Part shown: positions 16,892 through 26,156 of the stretch, one piece after another
Numbering within the stretch: position 1 is the stretch's first letter
Layout: the number at the start of each line of letters is the position of its first letter
Source: S015-6 sp964479535
GTDB lineage: Bacteria > Desulfobacterota > DSWW01
Direction of reading: 5' to 3'
Assembly (NCBI GenBank): GCA_964479535.1
Contig: CAYZMM010000032.1
Span: forward strand, 3,609 to 67,608
Length of the DNA: 64,000 nt
Translations under genes and position numbers: made by a program
The notes under the pieces: generated by a model
The model's database searches: none
What the model saw: only the letters and a program-made list of their open reading frames with translations
What the model was told of the DNA's origin: nothing

Positions 16892-19225
16892 TCACTTCCC
16901 TCCCGTGTATTTCAGTTCGACGGTGTTCGAGAAGGGGCCTTCCTCTTCGAAGGCGTTGAAGGCGCGCACCGCATACGTGTAGTCGCCCCGGTCGTGCAGC
17001 TTGTCGGAGGCCGCTGTTTTCGAGGCGGGCAGGGTCTGTATCCGGTTGCGGAAGGGACCGTGGGAGAAGCGGGACCGATACAGGTGGTAGCCGTCCGGCG
17101 AAGCGCCCCGGGGCGGCTTCCAGTCGAGACGGACACTGGATCCGCGCAGGGTGCCCCGAAGGGCCTGGGGTGGGCCGACCTCTTCCCGCTTGACTCCCTT
17201 CTTGTAGAAGACGAGTGCGGTGGCCGAGTGCGGGGGGAAGGTGTAGCTGAAGCCGGATCCCGGCACGGAAACCCTCTTCTGCTCGATACGAACGCAATCG
17301 CCTTTGGGACAGGTCTCCGGCTCGTTGGTCGACCAGGGGGACTCTCCCTGGAGCGTGTAGGCTTCGGCCGTCTTCCCGGGTTGAAAGCCCCGCAGGGCGA
17401 GGTCGGCGGTCAGGGCGTCCTTTTCGTTCAGGTTCTGGACGATCAGACACACGCGCCCTTTCCCGTCCCTGGAGGCAATGGCCTGCAGATAATCTGCATC
17501 GATCCGTTTGTTCCCCACGAAACCCATCGCCACGTGCGGCGAAGGTGGACCGATTCGATACGTCGGCGATTGGACCTCCACGGGCAGCAACTGTCCGTTC
17601 AGATGATCTCGGTAGAGCTTGATCATGTAGTAGCTCGGTCTTGGGTGAGGATCCGAACGTCCCCGTTCGCCTCCGTGGCTCGGGTCTGCCCCCACACCCT
17701 CGATGAGCCCGAAACACTCCTGGTCCCCGTACAGAAGCCACTGGGTTGCGGCTTCGATTCCGTATCGAATGAAGGTCTGCAGGTACATGCCCACGTTGAG
17801 GGCATCCCGCTGGTGGTAGATCTGGGCCACGTAAGGGGTCTGCGCCCGTCCTCCCCAGGTCTCCAGTATGGAGTTGTATTCCGTGACGCAAACGGGTTTC
17901 CCGTACAGCTTCTCCCGGGACCACCAGCGCTGCTCCGCCAGCAGGGGGCCGGATACGATCAGCTCGTAGAGTTCCCGGCTCTTCTTGCAGTCCACGTACC
18001 CCCGGCCGCCCCTTCTTCCCTTCCATTCCGCCACGTGGTACACGAGCACGCTCGCTCCCTCGGTGAGCTCGAAACGGAGGGCGTGATCCTTCTGCTGCAG
18101 TCTTGCATTCAGGGAACACTCCTTCTTCCTGTTCCCCACGCCGCAGACCGACTGCGCCCCCGTTCCGGAAACGGACATTTTCAGCTTCGCCCGCCCCCTC
18201 TGGGTCATGGCCCTCACACGAAACTCGTAACGGTCCGGCGGAAGGTCGAGAGGCACCGAGATGGAGGCGCCCTTGCCCGAAAGCTCGAAGCCTCTCAATT
18301 CCCCGGTGGTCCCCGGCGTGTACGTGTGACGAATCCAGAAGTCGAAGGCATTCCCCTCCGCCTTGCCGATGCGGCGGAACCAGTCGTTGCTCTTGTTCGC
18401 CGGCCAGCCCTTCAGAGGCGTCAGTGCGCCGATCCGGATCGAAGGGTCAACGGCCCGCATCTGGTTCGAGAAGATGCGGACCGCCTTCTGGTACCAGCCT
18501 GCGGGTACGTCCTGGATCTCGTTCCCCAGCTCCCAGTATTTGACCCCGTACGGCTCGGCGTGACCGTTTTGCGCCCTCACCGCGGCCCAGTCCTTCCCGC
18601 CTCTCGGGTTGGACCCGTCGTTCGGGGCGTTGCAGTATTCCACCCAGTTGGCGGCGACGTTCGCGTTCTCCCTGTAGAACCCTTCCGTGTTGAGCATCAT
18701 CTTGAGAGGGGATGCGCCCGTGGCCCGGTTGATGTTCACGATGATCATCGCCTCGGCACCGAGTTCCTCACAGAAGAGCAGGAACTCGTCGGTGCCGATG
18801 ATCGGATCCGCCGCGTCGGGCCGGTTCATCATGCGTGTCCGCTTTGCATAGGGACCGATCGCCCGGGTCCAGACGTAGTAGTTCGCCGAGAGTCCCCCGG
18901 GGAACCGGAAGAGGGTGGGCCCGAGCTCGTTGACGACCGGCAGGTACCCGTACCACTTCTCGAGGGCCTGCCGGTACTGGGCCTCCGTAGCCGCCCTCTG
19001 CGTGATGCCGTTCATGGACCCGACCCAGAAGATGTTCGTTCCATAGGTCAGCGGGCTGATCGTGCGGCCGGGCTTGCCGGCATCGATGGTGATCCGGCTC
19101 TTTCGACCGTCGGCCGCATCGGCCTGAAAGGCCGATCCGAGGGGACCGGCCCAGACGAGGGCCGACGCGAGCAGTGTCAACAGGAAAGAGGACCCGATTC
19201 CCCGGCGTCTCGTATGCTCTTCCAT
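16892..19225 (-). CDS. Exported glycoside hydrolase, GH51 arabinofuranosidase-like, with C-terminal fibronectin III domain
   Basis: 777 residues from ATG 19225, with AAGGGAG upstream. A basic start and hydrophobic stretch (FLLTLLASALVWAGPLGSAF) followed by Ala-rich residues form a signal peptide. The catalytic (beta/alpha)8 region has KYWELGNEI (about residue 232, acid/base Glu) and CVTEYNS (about residue 448, nucleophile Glu), as in clan GH-A families such as GH51/GH79. A beta-rich insertion of about 100 residues lies between them. The last ~95 residues (VRLDWKPPRGASPDGYHLYR onward) are a fibronectin III domain. It probably attacks an extracellular polysaccharide. Its presence among anaerobic catabolic genes is unexpected; the exact substrate is unclear. 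Confidence 0.75.
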   Translation of the reverse strand: MEEHTRRRGIGSSFLLTLLASALVWAGPLGSAFQADAADGRKSRITIDAGKPGRTISPLTYGTNIFWVGSMNGITQRAATEAQYRQALEKWYGYLPVVNELGPTLFRFPGGLSANYYVWTRAIGPYAKRTRMMNRPDAADPIIGTDEFLLFCEELGAEAMIIVNINRATGASPLKMMLNTEGFYRENANVAANWVEYCNAPNDGSNPRGGKDWAAVRAQNGHAEPYGVKYWELGNEIQDVPAGWYQKAVRIFSNQMRAVDPSIRIGALTPLKGWPANKSNDWFRRIGKAEGNAFDFWIRHTYTPGTTGELRGFELSGKGASISVPLDLPPDRYEFRVRAMTQRGRAKLKMSVSGTGAQSVCGVGNRKKECSLNARLQQKDHALRFELTEGASVLVYHVAEWKGRRGGRGYVDCKKSRELYELIVSGPLLAEQRWWSREKLYGKPVCVTEYNSILETWGGRAQTPYVAQIYHQRDALNVGMYLQTFIRYGIEAATQWLLYGDQECFGLIEGVGADPSHGGERGRSDPHPRPSYYMIKLYRDHLNGQLLPVEVQSPTYRIGPPSPHVAMGFVGNKRIDADYLQAIASRDGKGRVCLIVQNLNEKDALTADLALRGFQPGKTAEAYTLQGESPWSTNEPETCPKGDCVRIEQKRVSVPGSGFSYTFPPHSATALVFYKKGVKREEVGPPQALRGTLRGSSVRLDWKPPRGASPDGYHLYRSRFSHGPFRNRIQTLPASKTAASDKLHDRGDYTYAVRAFNAFEEEGPFSNTVELKYTGGK

Positions 19226-19344
19226 CGTATACTCCCTTCTGAAAAAGGTATTCGAACGGTTCAACAGAGAGGAGAGAAGGATATAGGCGAGAACCCCGAG
19301 GCGTCAAGAAGAAGACGGGCAATGAGAGAGGGAAGGTCCGAGGC

Positions 19345-20496
19345 TTATTCGTACGGAACGCGCTGGCACATGTAGATCGTGTGGTAGGTCCCGATTTCGC
19401 CCTTCATGCGCATCTCCCACACGATCTCGCCCGCGGGGGTGACTTCGATGATTCTGCCCCGGTCCACGTCCACGATGAGGGTGTTGCCGTTCGGCAGCCT
19501 GTCGGCGTCTCCCCCCCAGTAATCGTACATGCCGGGTTCGGTATAGGTCCAGAACTCCTGCGCCACCTGCGCCGCCGGGTCCGCGTACAGCTCCAGGGCC
19601 CGGCTCTGCTGGGGATTGCGGTCGTTGCCGTTGTCGAACATGATCACGTTCCCGTTGTCCAGCAGCTCGACCTGATGGGCGTGGCTGAAGAGGAGCTCCT
19701 CCGACGGGCCCGGGGAGCCGAAAATGCCGTGCTCGCCGCAGGACCAGAGGATGTCGCCGGTGGCGTGATCGATCACCCAGAAGGTGTTCAGATGCCTCGA
19801 GTTGATGAGGATGGCATCGTAGGTCTGCCCCTGGAACAGATAATCCTGGATGAACTGCACGGTGTTTCCATGGCTCCAGTCGCGCACGCCCTGCAGCCCC
19901 ACCTGCGCGATGCTGGGGTGATGGTGCTCGATCGGGTCCACATGGTCCCGCAGGTGCCACTCCCAGATCACCTGCTGGGTCGCCATGTCGACTTCCAGGA
20001 TGACATCGCCCATCAGCGTGTTCTGGGGCATCCACGGCTCGTAGTCCACCTGAAACCACTCGGTGTGGAGGCACAGAATGGTGTCCATGGGCGTCTTGGT
20101 CACGTCATGGTGCCCTCCGTACGGCTCGTCCACGTAGAGGAAGCTGTTGTCGGAGGGGTCGACGATGCGGCGGACTCCCCGGTGGAGGAACAGAACGTTG
20201 CCGTCTTCGAGAACCTCGAAGCCGTTCATCTCACCCGGCAGGAGCCGGTCGATCACCTGGAGGTCCCAGATGACCGTGCCTTCCATGTCGACCGCGAGGA
20301 TCCTCTTGTCGGACCTCGACTCGAAGTAGGTATAGCCGTTGTAGGCTCGATCGGGGTCGTAGGTGGTGATTTCGATCTCATAGCCGCCGCAACCCGCGAG
20401 CAGGAGCATGAGAAGCGACGCCGTCCAACAGACGAGCGGGACACGCCGCAATGAGCGGTGGAATCCTCCGGGAAGCCGATTCTCCTTCCGCTTCAT
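19345..20496 (-). CDS. Arylsulfotransferase (ASST)-like lipoprotein
   Basis: 383 residues from ATG 20496 with AGGAG seven bases upstream. It has a lipoprotein signal: a basic start, then LLMLLLAGCGG with the lipobox Cys. The rest is a repetitive beta-propeller with ILAVDMEGTVIWDL-type blades. Conserved His-containing segments DWSHGNTVQF and SHAHQVELLDNGNVIMFDNG match the PAPS-independent arylsulfotransferase family, which moves sulfuryl groups between phenolic compounds in the periplasm. A purely structural propeller is possible, but the His spacing favours an ASST-like enzyme. It is divergent from the C25 protease gene across 230 bases. Confidence 0.7.
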   Translation of the reverse strand: MKRKENRLPGGFHRSLRRVPLVCWTASLLMLLLAGCGGYEIEITTYDPDRAYNGYTYFESRSDKRILAVDMEGTVIWDLQVIDRLLPGEMNGFEVLEDGNVLFLHRGVRRIVDPSDNSFLYVDEPYGGHHDVTKTPMDTILCLHTEWFQVDYEPWMPQNTLMGDVILEVDMATQQVIWEWHLRDHVDPIEHHHPSIAQVGLQGVRDWSHGNTVQFIQDYLFQGQTYDAILINSRHLNTFWVIDHATGDILWSCGEHGIFGSPGPSEELLFSHAHQVELLDNGNVIMFDNGNDRNPQQSRALELYADPAAQVAQEFWTYTEPGMYDYWGGDADRLPNGNTLIVDVDRGRIIEVTPAGEIVWEMRMKGEIGTYHTIYMCQRVPYE

Positions 20497-20588
20497 GCCT
20501 TTCTCCTGTCGAAGGGCGCCTCTGAGGAGCCGCCCGTGTTCATGGATTTCTCTCATTCTATCCCATTCCTCGAGCCGAAGGCAAGAGA

Positions 20589-20604
20589 TTAAAACTTGTT
20601 TTAA
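20589..20604. promoter_or_regulatory. Perfect palindrome in the divergent intergenic region
   Basis: TTAAAAC-TT-GTTTTAA, seven-base arms around a two-base centre, sits in an A+T-rich patch between the divergent lipoprotein and protease genes. A TTGACA at 20639-20644 lies nearby, but the best -10 match is badly spaced. It could be an operator shared by both genes. Confidence 0.35.
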
Positions 20605-20727
20605 TATCAATAATAAGCCGTGGCAGGCCTTCCGCTCCTTGACAATCGAGGCGTGGTTAGTAAGTATAAACTGCCAATTTACCCGCAAGCGGTATTCACC
20701 TTCCTCGCCTGACAGGAGGACTTCGCC

Positions 20728-23700
20728 GTGCCTGTGAAGCGAATCGTCACCTGCCTCCCGGCGATCCTTCTTTTGCTGGTTGGATCACCGGATCCGAGTT
20801 CCTCCACGCCCCGGGTCCGTACCGTCTCGAGCGACGGGCAGGGTGTGGTTCTCCTGTTCGAAGCGGGCGAATTCCTCATCGAGGAGGTTCGCGCGCAGGG
20901 GGCCGCCTACGTGAAGGTGGAGCTGCCCGGGGCCGGAAGAACCTCCAGGGAGGGTTTCCCGCTTCTGCCCATGCAGGGCCTTCTCGTCGGGCTGCCGGAG
21001 GAGGCTTCGCCCTCCGTTCGCATCCTGGAAGCCGATTACCGCGATCGGACGGATTCGCTGGTCCTCCCCTGCCCGCGAAGGCTGCTGCGGGAGGAAGCGG
21101 GCCGGCAGCGGTGGGTCGAGGAGCCTTTCCGGCAGGGGGAGGCGTACCGGTCCGACGCGACCTTCCCGGGCCTGCTGGTGGAGCTGCGGGATGCGGGGCG
21201 TCTGAGAGGCCTGCGGGTCGCCCGGCTCCTCCTTCATCCCGCTCAGGCGAACTCTGCAAGAAGGGAGTTGAGACTCTTCTCCCGGATCAAGTTTCGTGTG
21301 GAGTACGGAGCGCCGGCGGCCCTGGGGGGGACGCAAACCGGGGCGGACCGGGAACCGGACCCCTACGAGAGGATCCTGGAAGAGCGGGTCGTCAACTACG
21401 AGGCGATCAGGGACCTGCCGCGGCGCCCCGCGGCGTGCGCGTCGGGAGATCTTGCGGGAGGCCCGGTGGTTGTCAGATCCGCGGGCGGCCCCGGCCCGAA
21501 TGTGAAGCTCGGCGTGGACAGGCCCGGGGTCTACCGGGTGGGTTACGAGGATCTGGTCGCGGCAGGGTACGACCCGGCAAGCGTCGATCCGAGAAACGTG
21601 CACGTGGAAAGCCGGGGGGTGGAGGTCCCGATCCACCTGGCCGGCGAGGCGGACGGGGTCTTCGATCCGGGAGACTACCTGCTCTTCTACGGCCGGCCCG
21701 TGGACACGATCTACACGGGCCGGAACGTCTACTGGCTGTACGCGGACGGAGCGGCGGGGCTGCGCATCCAGGAGCGTTCCGTCTCTCCCGGGGGAACGGC
21801 TGTGCCCCTCACATCCTTTCGGAACAGGACGCGGAAGGAAGAGAACCTCGTCTATTACCAGAACCCGGAAGGAGGCGGTGAGGCGGACTACTGGTACTGG
21901 GACCGCCTGAATGCGCCGACCGAGAAGACGTACGGCATCCACCTGGAAAACGTATCGACCGAGGCGGGTACGGCCTCGTTGCGCATCGGTCTCAAGGGCT
22001 CCACGAACGCAGCCCTCGACCCGGATCATCACACACGGGTGGTGCTGAACGGCTCCCCTGTTGACGATGCCTACTGGGACGGCTTTGTCGAGTACGTCCA
22101 CGAGATCGCGATCCCCCAGTCCCTGCTCCTCGAAGGCGACAACACCGTCGTTCTCTCGGCCCCGGGGGATACCGGATCCGAGGTGGACGGCTTCTACACG
22201 AACTGGATCGAGATCGACTACTTGGATTCCTTCGAAGCGGAGGGCGATCTGCTCGCCTTCAACGGGGAAGGCGAAGGAACCTTTCGTTTCGACATCGCGG
22301 GGTTCTCCACGGACGATCTCGAGGCATTCGACCTGTCCGATCCCCACGACCCGGTACGGCTGACCGGGTTCGGCGTGCTCCCGGATGGAGAGGGTACCAT
22401 TCTGAGCTTCGAGGACGCGCTGGAAGGGCGGAGCGACTACCTGGCCCTTGCCTTGAACCGATCCGAGGCGCCCGTCTCCATTGCCCTCGATACGCCCAGC
22501 GATCTGCGCTCGATCGTGAACGGTGCCGACTACATCGCGGTCACCACGGAGGAGCTTGCGGGCGCCGCCCTGACCCTGGCCGATCACCGCTCCTCGAAGG
22601 GGCTGCGTGCGCAAGTCGTTCTCGTGGAGGACATCTATGACGAGTTCAATCACGGCATCCTGGACCCGCAGGCGATCAAGGACTTCCTGGTGTACGCCTA
22701 CCGGAACTGGGCGCCGCCTGCACCCGCGTACGTGGTCCTCGTGGGAGACGCCTCTTACGACTTCCGGGACTACCTGGGATACGATCCCGGGGAGCCGGTG
22801 CCCCCCTTCATGGTGCACCGAATGCCCACGGGCCAGAGGCCCACGGACCACCCCTTCGCCTGTGTGTCGGGGGGGGACGACCTGCCCGATCTCTTCCTGG
22901 GGCGCATCAGCACCCCCTGTCCGATCGCGGCCGCAGAGATCGTCGCCAAGCTGATCGCCTACGAGGGCCTGGAGCCGTCCCTGTGGATGCGGCGGACCCT
23001 GTTCGCGGCGGACGAGGGGGAGGAGTTCCGGAACGTCTGCGAGGCCATGATCCAGGAGACGATCCCGGGCCACTATCTCCCGAGACGCATCTACATGGAT
23101 GACTATCTATCGCCCAAAACCGCCGGAACGGAACTGAAGCTTGCGATCAACCACGGCGCCCTGCTGACCTCCTTCACCGGACACGGCTCGTCGGTCGGCT
23201 GGGCCTACCACCTTCTCAACATGGAAGACCTCCATGAACTGCAGAACGATGACCACTGGACCTTCGTGATCGTGGCAAGCTGCAACTCCGGCTTCTTCGT
23301 TCATCCCGCATATCCTCTCACCTTCTCGGAGCTGTTCCTTCACTATCGCGAAAGGGGGGCCATCGGAGTCTTTTCGCCCATCGGCGTTTCCGGCCTTTAC
23401 GGGGATGCTGCGGTGGGCACGGCACTCCTCGAGCAGCTCTTCGTGCACCGGACCCTCGAGCTCGGACCGGCCACCGCTGCCGCCAAGATATCCGCCTACG
23501 CCAACCACGGGGTGGGGAGCGACGTGCTGGAGAACTATGAGTATTTCGGCGACCCTGCGCTGGCCCTCAAAGTGGAGGACCCTGCCGCGGACTCGGACGA
23601 GGACGGCTACATCAACGAAGAGGACAACTGCCCCTTCACCGTGAACGCGGACCAGCAGGACGCGGACGGGGACGACTGGGGGGATGTCTGCGACAACTGT

Positions 23701-24015
23701 CCCTTTGCGTGGAACCCGGACCAGATCGACCGGGACACCGACGGCCTCGGCGATGTCTGCGATGAAGCCCCGGTCCCGCCCGACTGCCTCATGGAGGCCG
23801 TCTTCTCCGGAGCGGGCGCGCAGGAACGGCTGAACGTTCTCAGGACCTTCCGGAATCGCCACCTGTCACGCAGCGAGGCGGGACGGGCCGTGGTCGCAGC
23901 CTACGACCGTCTTTGCCGGCCCCTGGCAGAGGCCGTGCAGCCCCTGGAGGGGGTACGGATGCTCCTTCGCCTCCTGCTCATGCCGCTGGTCGGTTTTGCA
24001 TCCCTGTTTCAGTAG
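20728..24015 (+). CDS. Secreted C25 (gingipain-family) cysteine peptidase with thrombospondin type-3 repeats
   Basis: 1095 residues from GTG 20728 (ACAGGAGGA seven bases upstream). Signal peptide: VTCLPAILLLLVGSPDPSSS. The C25 catalytic region is clear: VGDASYDFRDYLG, then His819 (FTGHGSSVGW) and Cys852 (VASCNSGFF), the expected His/Cys pair. Residues about 950-1015 hold Asp-rich calcium-binding TSP3 repeats (DSDEDGYINEEDNCPF, then DADGDDWGDVCDNCPF, then DTDGLGDVCDEAP). The last ~75 residues form a helical tail ending in a hydrophobic run. No type IX sorting domain is recognisable. Likely an extracellular or surface protease. It overlaps the convergent aroF-pheA gene by seven bases at their 3' ends. 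Confidence 0.85.
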   Translation: MPVKRIVTCLPAILLLLVGSPDPSSSTPRVRTVSSDGQGVVLLFEAGEFLIEEVRAQGAAYVKVELPGAGRTSREGFPLLPMQGLLVGLPEEASPSVRILEADYRDRTDSLVLPCPRRLLREEAGRQRWVEEPFRQGEAYRSDATFPGLLVELRDAGRLRGLRVARLLLHPAQANSARRELRLFSRIKFRVEYGAPAALGGTQTGADREPDPYERILEERVVNYEAIRDLPRRPAACASGDLAGGPVVVRSAGGPGPNVKLGVDRPGVYRVGYEDLVAAGYDPASVDPRNVHVESRGVEVPIHLAGEADGVFDPGDYLLFYGRPVDTIYTGRNVYWLYADGAAGLRIQERSVSPGGTAVPLTSFRNRTRKEENLVYYQNPEGGGEADYWYWDRLNAPTEKTYGIHLENVSTEAGTASLRIGLKGSTNAALDPDHHTRVVLNGSPVDDAYWDGFVEYVHEIAIPQSLLLEGDNTVVLSAPGDTGSEVDGFYTNWIEIDYLDSFEAEGDLLAFNGEGEGTFRFDIAGFSTDDLEAFDLSDPHDPVRLTGFGVLPDGEGTILSFEDALEGRSDYLALALNRSEAPVSIALDTPSDLRSIVNGADYIAVTTEELAGAALTLADHRSSKGLRAQVVLVEDIYDEFNHGILDPQAIKDFLVYAYRNWAPPAPAYVVLVGDASYDFRDYLGYDPGEPVPPFMVHRMPTGQRPTDHPFACVSGGDDLPDLFLGRISTPCPIAAAEIVAKLIAYEGLEPSLWMRRTLFAADEGEEFRNVCEAMIQETIPGHYLPRRIYMDDYLSPKTAGTELKLAINHGALLTSFTGHGSSVGWAYHLLNMEDLHELQNDDHWTFVIVASCNSGFFVHPAYPLTFSELFLHYRERGAIGVFSPIGVSGLYGDAAVGTALLEQLFVHRTLELGPATAAAKISAYANHGVGSDVLENYEYFGDPALALKVEDPAADSDEDGYINEEDNCPFTVNADQQDADGDDWGDVCDNCPFAWNPDQIDRDTDGLGDVCDEAPVPPDCLMEAVFSGAGAQERLNVLRTFRNRHLSRSEAGRAVVAAYDRLCRPLAEAVQPLEGVRMLLRLLLMPLVGFASLFQ

Positions 24016-25889
24016 CTTCCCAGGACCTTGAGATAGTCGGTGTGCTCTTCGAGGCTGAGGAGCACCGGCTCGAAGGCGGGCGATTCCACGTCCTCCTCCA
24101 GGTCGACGTAGAACATGTACTCCCAGGGCTTGCCGGGGATGGGCCGCGACTCGAGCTTTACGAGGTTGATCCCGTGATCGGCGAAGACCTTCAGGGGCCG
24201 GTACAGGGCGCCCGACTGATTGAGGGTGGAAAAGATCAGGGAAGACTTGCTCCTCGGCCCCTTCGCAAGGGGCTCCCTTCCGATCACGACGAAACGGGTG
24301 AAGTTGCGGGGGTTGGTTTCGATGCCCTCTTCGATGATTTCCAGATCCTGGACGTTCGCCTCCTCCCGGCTTCCGATGGCTGCGTCGCTCGGGTCCCCTG
24401 CCTCCCGGACCATTCGCACCGCCTTGGCCGTATCGGTCACGGAAACGAGCGCCCACTCCTCATGGTGGGGTTCCAGGAACAGTCGGCACTGCTGGAAGAC
24501 CTGAGGGTGTGACAGCACGCGCCGGATCCGTTCCCTCTTCGTCCCCGGGAGACCGATCAGATGGTGCTTGACCCGGAGGGTGACTTCGCCCACGATCTTC
24601 AGATCGTACTCGAGGAGGAAGTCGTAGTTCTCGTGTATGCTGCCCGTCAGCGAGTTCTCGAGAGGCAACACACCGTAGTCCACCTCTCCGCTCTTCACCG
24701 CTTCGAAGATCGACCGGAAGGAGGGCAGAGACACGGTGGAGACCTTGCTGCCGAAGAACCGTTCGCAGGCCTTGTGGCTGAAGGTGCCCTCCATGCCGAG
24801 AAAGGCGGCCCGCTTCGTCTCCCGGTCAGGCTCCTTGCTTATCTCCTCCGAGCCGCGGGGCTTCCTGTGGTAAGCGAAATCGAGCTGCTTGCTCACCACG
24901 GGGGAGATCACGTAGATGTCCCGCATGAGCTGTCCGAACTGTTTCGGGTAGAGGCTCTGGGCCCCGTCCGAGAGGGCCCTGTCCGGGTCGTGATGTACTT
25001 CGATCATCAGGCCGTCCGCCCCGGCGGCGACAGCGGACCTCGCCATGGGGCCGACCTTCTTCCGCATGCCCGTGGCGTGGCTCGGGTCCACCAGGATGGG
25101 CAGATGGCTCAGTTCCTTGACGATCGGGATGGCGGACAGATCCAGGGTGTTTCGCGTGTACCGCTCGAAGGTTCGAATGCCCCGTTCGCACAGGATCACC
25201 TGATCGTTTCCCTCGGAGAAGATGTACTCCGCCGACATGAGCCATTCCTCGATCGTGGCGGACAGGCCCCTCTTCAGGAGGACCGGTTTGCCGATCTTGC
25301 CCACGCACTTCAGGAGCTCGAAGTTCTGCATGTTCCGGGCACCGATCTGCACCACGTCCACGTACTGGTCCATGCTGTCCGCCTGATCCGTGGAGGTCAT
25401 CTCCGTGACGACCGGAAGCCCGAACTCCTCCCGGACGTCCGCCAGGATCTTCAGCCCTTCCACGCCCAGGCCCTGGAAGGAGTAGGGCGAAGTCCTCGGT
25501 TTGAAGGCCCCTCCGCGGAACAGGACGGCACCGTACTTCCTCACCTCCGCCGCGGTGGTGAAGGCCTGCTCCCTGCTCTCCACCGCGCACGGTCCCGCGA
25601 CGACCACGATCCGGTCCCCACCGATCTCCACGTCCCGCACCCGCACGACCGTGTCCTCCGGGTGCATCTGCCGGCTCACCAGCTTGAAGGATGTGGAGAT
25701 GGGAATGACCCGCTCGACACCGGGCAGGTCTTGGAAGAACGCCGCGTCCTTTTCCGCCTTGCCCGCGGCGCCCACCACACCGAGCTGGTAGGTGGAGATC
25801 TCACGGACGATGCAGCCGTGGCCTTCGAGGCTGCTGTCGAGACGACTCTTCTCCTCCCTCGTGATTCCCTGCTGCAGTACCAGTATCAT
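24009..25889 (-). CDS. aroF-pheA: Fused DAHP synthase - prephenate dehydratase
   Basis: 626 residues from ATG 25889 (AAGAGGGGAAAGGAA upstream). Residues 1-70: ferredoxin-like regulatory domain of type I-beta DAHP synthases. Residues ~85-335: catalytic barrel (VVAGPCAVES, RGGAFKPRTSPYSFQG, VDPSHATG), which condenses PEP and erythrose 4-phosphate, the first shikimate step. After a linker: prephenate dehydratase (FLGMEGTFSHKA, NSLTGSIHEN, the catalytic TRF of NFTRFVVIG), the committed step to phenylalanine. At the end: an ACT domain with SGALYRPL and ESRPIPGKPWEY, the phenylalanine-binding pair. A single chain thus joins entry and exit of the pathway and should be feedback-inhibited by Phe. An attenuator-like leader lies upstream. 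Confidence 0.92.
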   Translation of the reverse strand: MILVLQQGITREEKSRLDSSLEGHGCIVREISTYQLGVVGAAGKAEKDAAFFQDLPGVERVIPISTSFKLVSRQMHPEDTVVRVRDVEIGGDRIVVVAGPCAVESREQAFTTAAEVRKYGAVLFRGGAFKPRTSPYSFQGLGVEGLKILADVREEFGLPVVTEMTSTDQADSMDQYVDVVQIGARNMQNFELLKCVGKIGKPVLLKRGLSATIEEWLMSAEYIFSEGNDQVILCERGIRTFERYTRNTLDLSAIPIVKELSHLPILVDPSHATGMRKKVGPMARSAVAAGADGLMIEVHHDPDRALSDGAQSLYPKQFGQLMRDIYVISPVVSKQLDFAYHRKPRGSEEISKEPDRETKRAAFLGMEGTFSHKACERFFGSKVSTVSLPSFRSIFEAVKSGEVDYGVLPLENSLTGSIHENYDFLLEYDLKIVGEVTLRVKHHLIGLPGTKRERIRRVLSHPQVFQQCRLFLEPHHEEWALVSVTDTAKAVRMVREAGDPSDAAIGSREEANVQDLEIIEEGIETNPRNFTRFVVIGREPLAKGPRSKSSLIFSTLNQSGALYRPLKVFADHGINLVKLESRPIPGKPWEYMFYVDLEEDVESPAFEPVLLSLEEHTDYLKVLGSY

Positions 25890-25937
25890 TTCCTTTCCCC
25901 TCTTCTTTAAGGGTGTGTGCGGCGACCCCTGAAAGGA

Positions 25938-25970
25938 AAAGGCCCCGAGAGCCTGTCTCTCGGGGCCTTT
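25938..25970 (-). terminator. Intrinsic-terminator-like hairpin in the aroF-pheA leader (attenuator)
   Basis: Perfect 13-bp stem (AAAGGCCCCGAGA with TCTCGGGGCCTTT, seven-base loop) followed on the minus strand by TTTTCCTTTC. It lies 48 bases before the aroF-pheA start and after the leader peptide. The sequence TAGGCCCTGAG at the leader peptide stop can pair with the hairpin's 3' arm (CTCGGGGCC), a plausible competing antiterminator. Confidence 0.75.
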
Positions 25971-26036
25971 CCAGTACTGTATGATGAACCCCGTGTAGAC
26001 ATGCCTCTCGTCCACCCGGGGTCGTTTGCTCAGGGC

Positions 26037-26105
26037 CTATTCGACCGGGCAGACGCTTCTAAAATAGAAGCGCCAGAAATAATCGTTTGTCCTTCGCCAG
26101 TTCAT
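26037..26105 (-). CDS. Aromatic-rich attenuator leader peptide for aroF-pheA
   Basis: A 22-residue frame on the minus strand, ATG 26105 to TAG 26037, with GAGG about nine bases before the start. Trp3, Tyr9, Phe10, Trp11, Phe13, Tyr14 and Phe15 make seven of 22 residues aromatic, five of them within DYFWRFYF. It lies between a good promoter and a terminator hairpin, ahead of the gene for the first and last enzymes of phenylalanine synthesis. A hairpin CGCTTCT-ATTTT-AGAAGCG spans the aromatic codons. This is the arrangement of classical ribosome-mediated attenuation, where stalling at Phe/Tyr/Trp codons favours antitermination. Recognised from sequence; not known to be described in this organism. 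Confidence 0.8.
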   Translation of the reverse strand: MNWRRTNDYFWRFYFRSVCPVE

Positions 26106-26156
26106 GTCCGTGAGCCTCGATGCTTCAAAGACGTGGGGATCATTGTGTTCCCATAC

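Noticed and set aside
16994..19375. Plus-strand open frame of 793 codons opposite the GH51-like gene
   Set aside because: The minus strand has a signal peptide, both catalytic Glu motifs and a fibronectin domain; the plus frame has none.
20639..20670. Promoter TTGACA ... TATAAA for the C25 protease
   Set aside because: Spacing is 20 bases, too long for a confident sigma-70 promoter; mentioned only with the palindrome.
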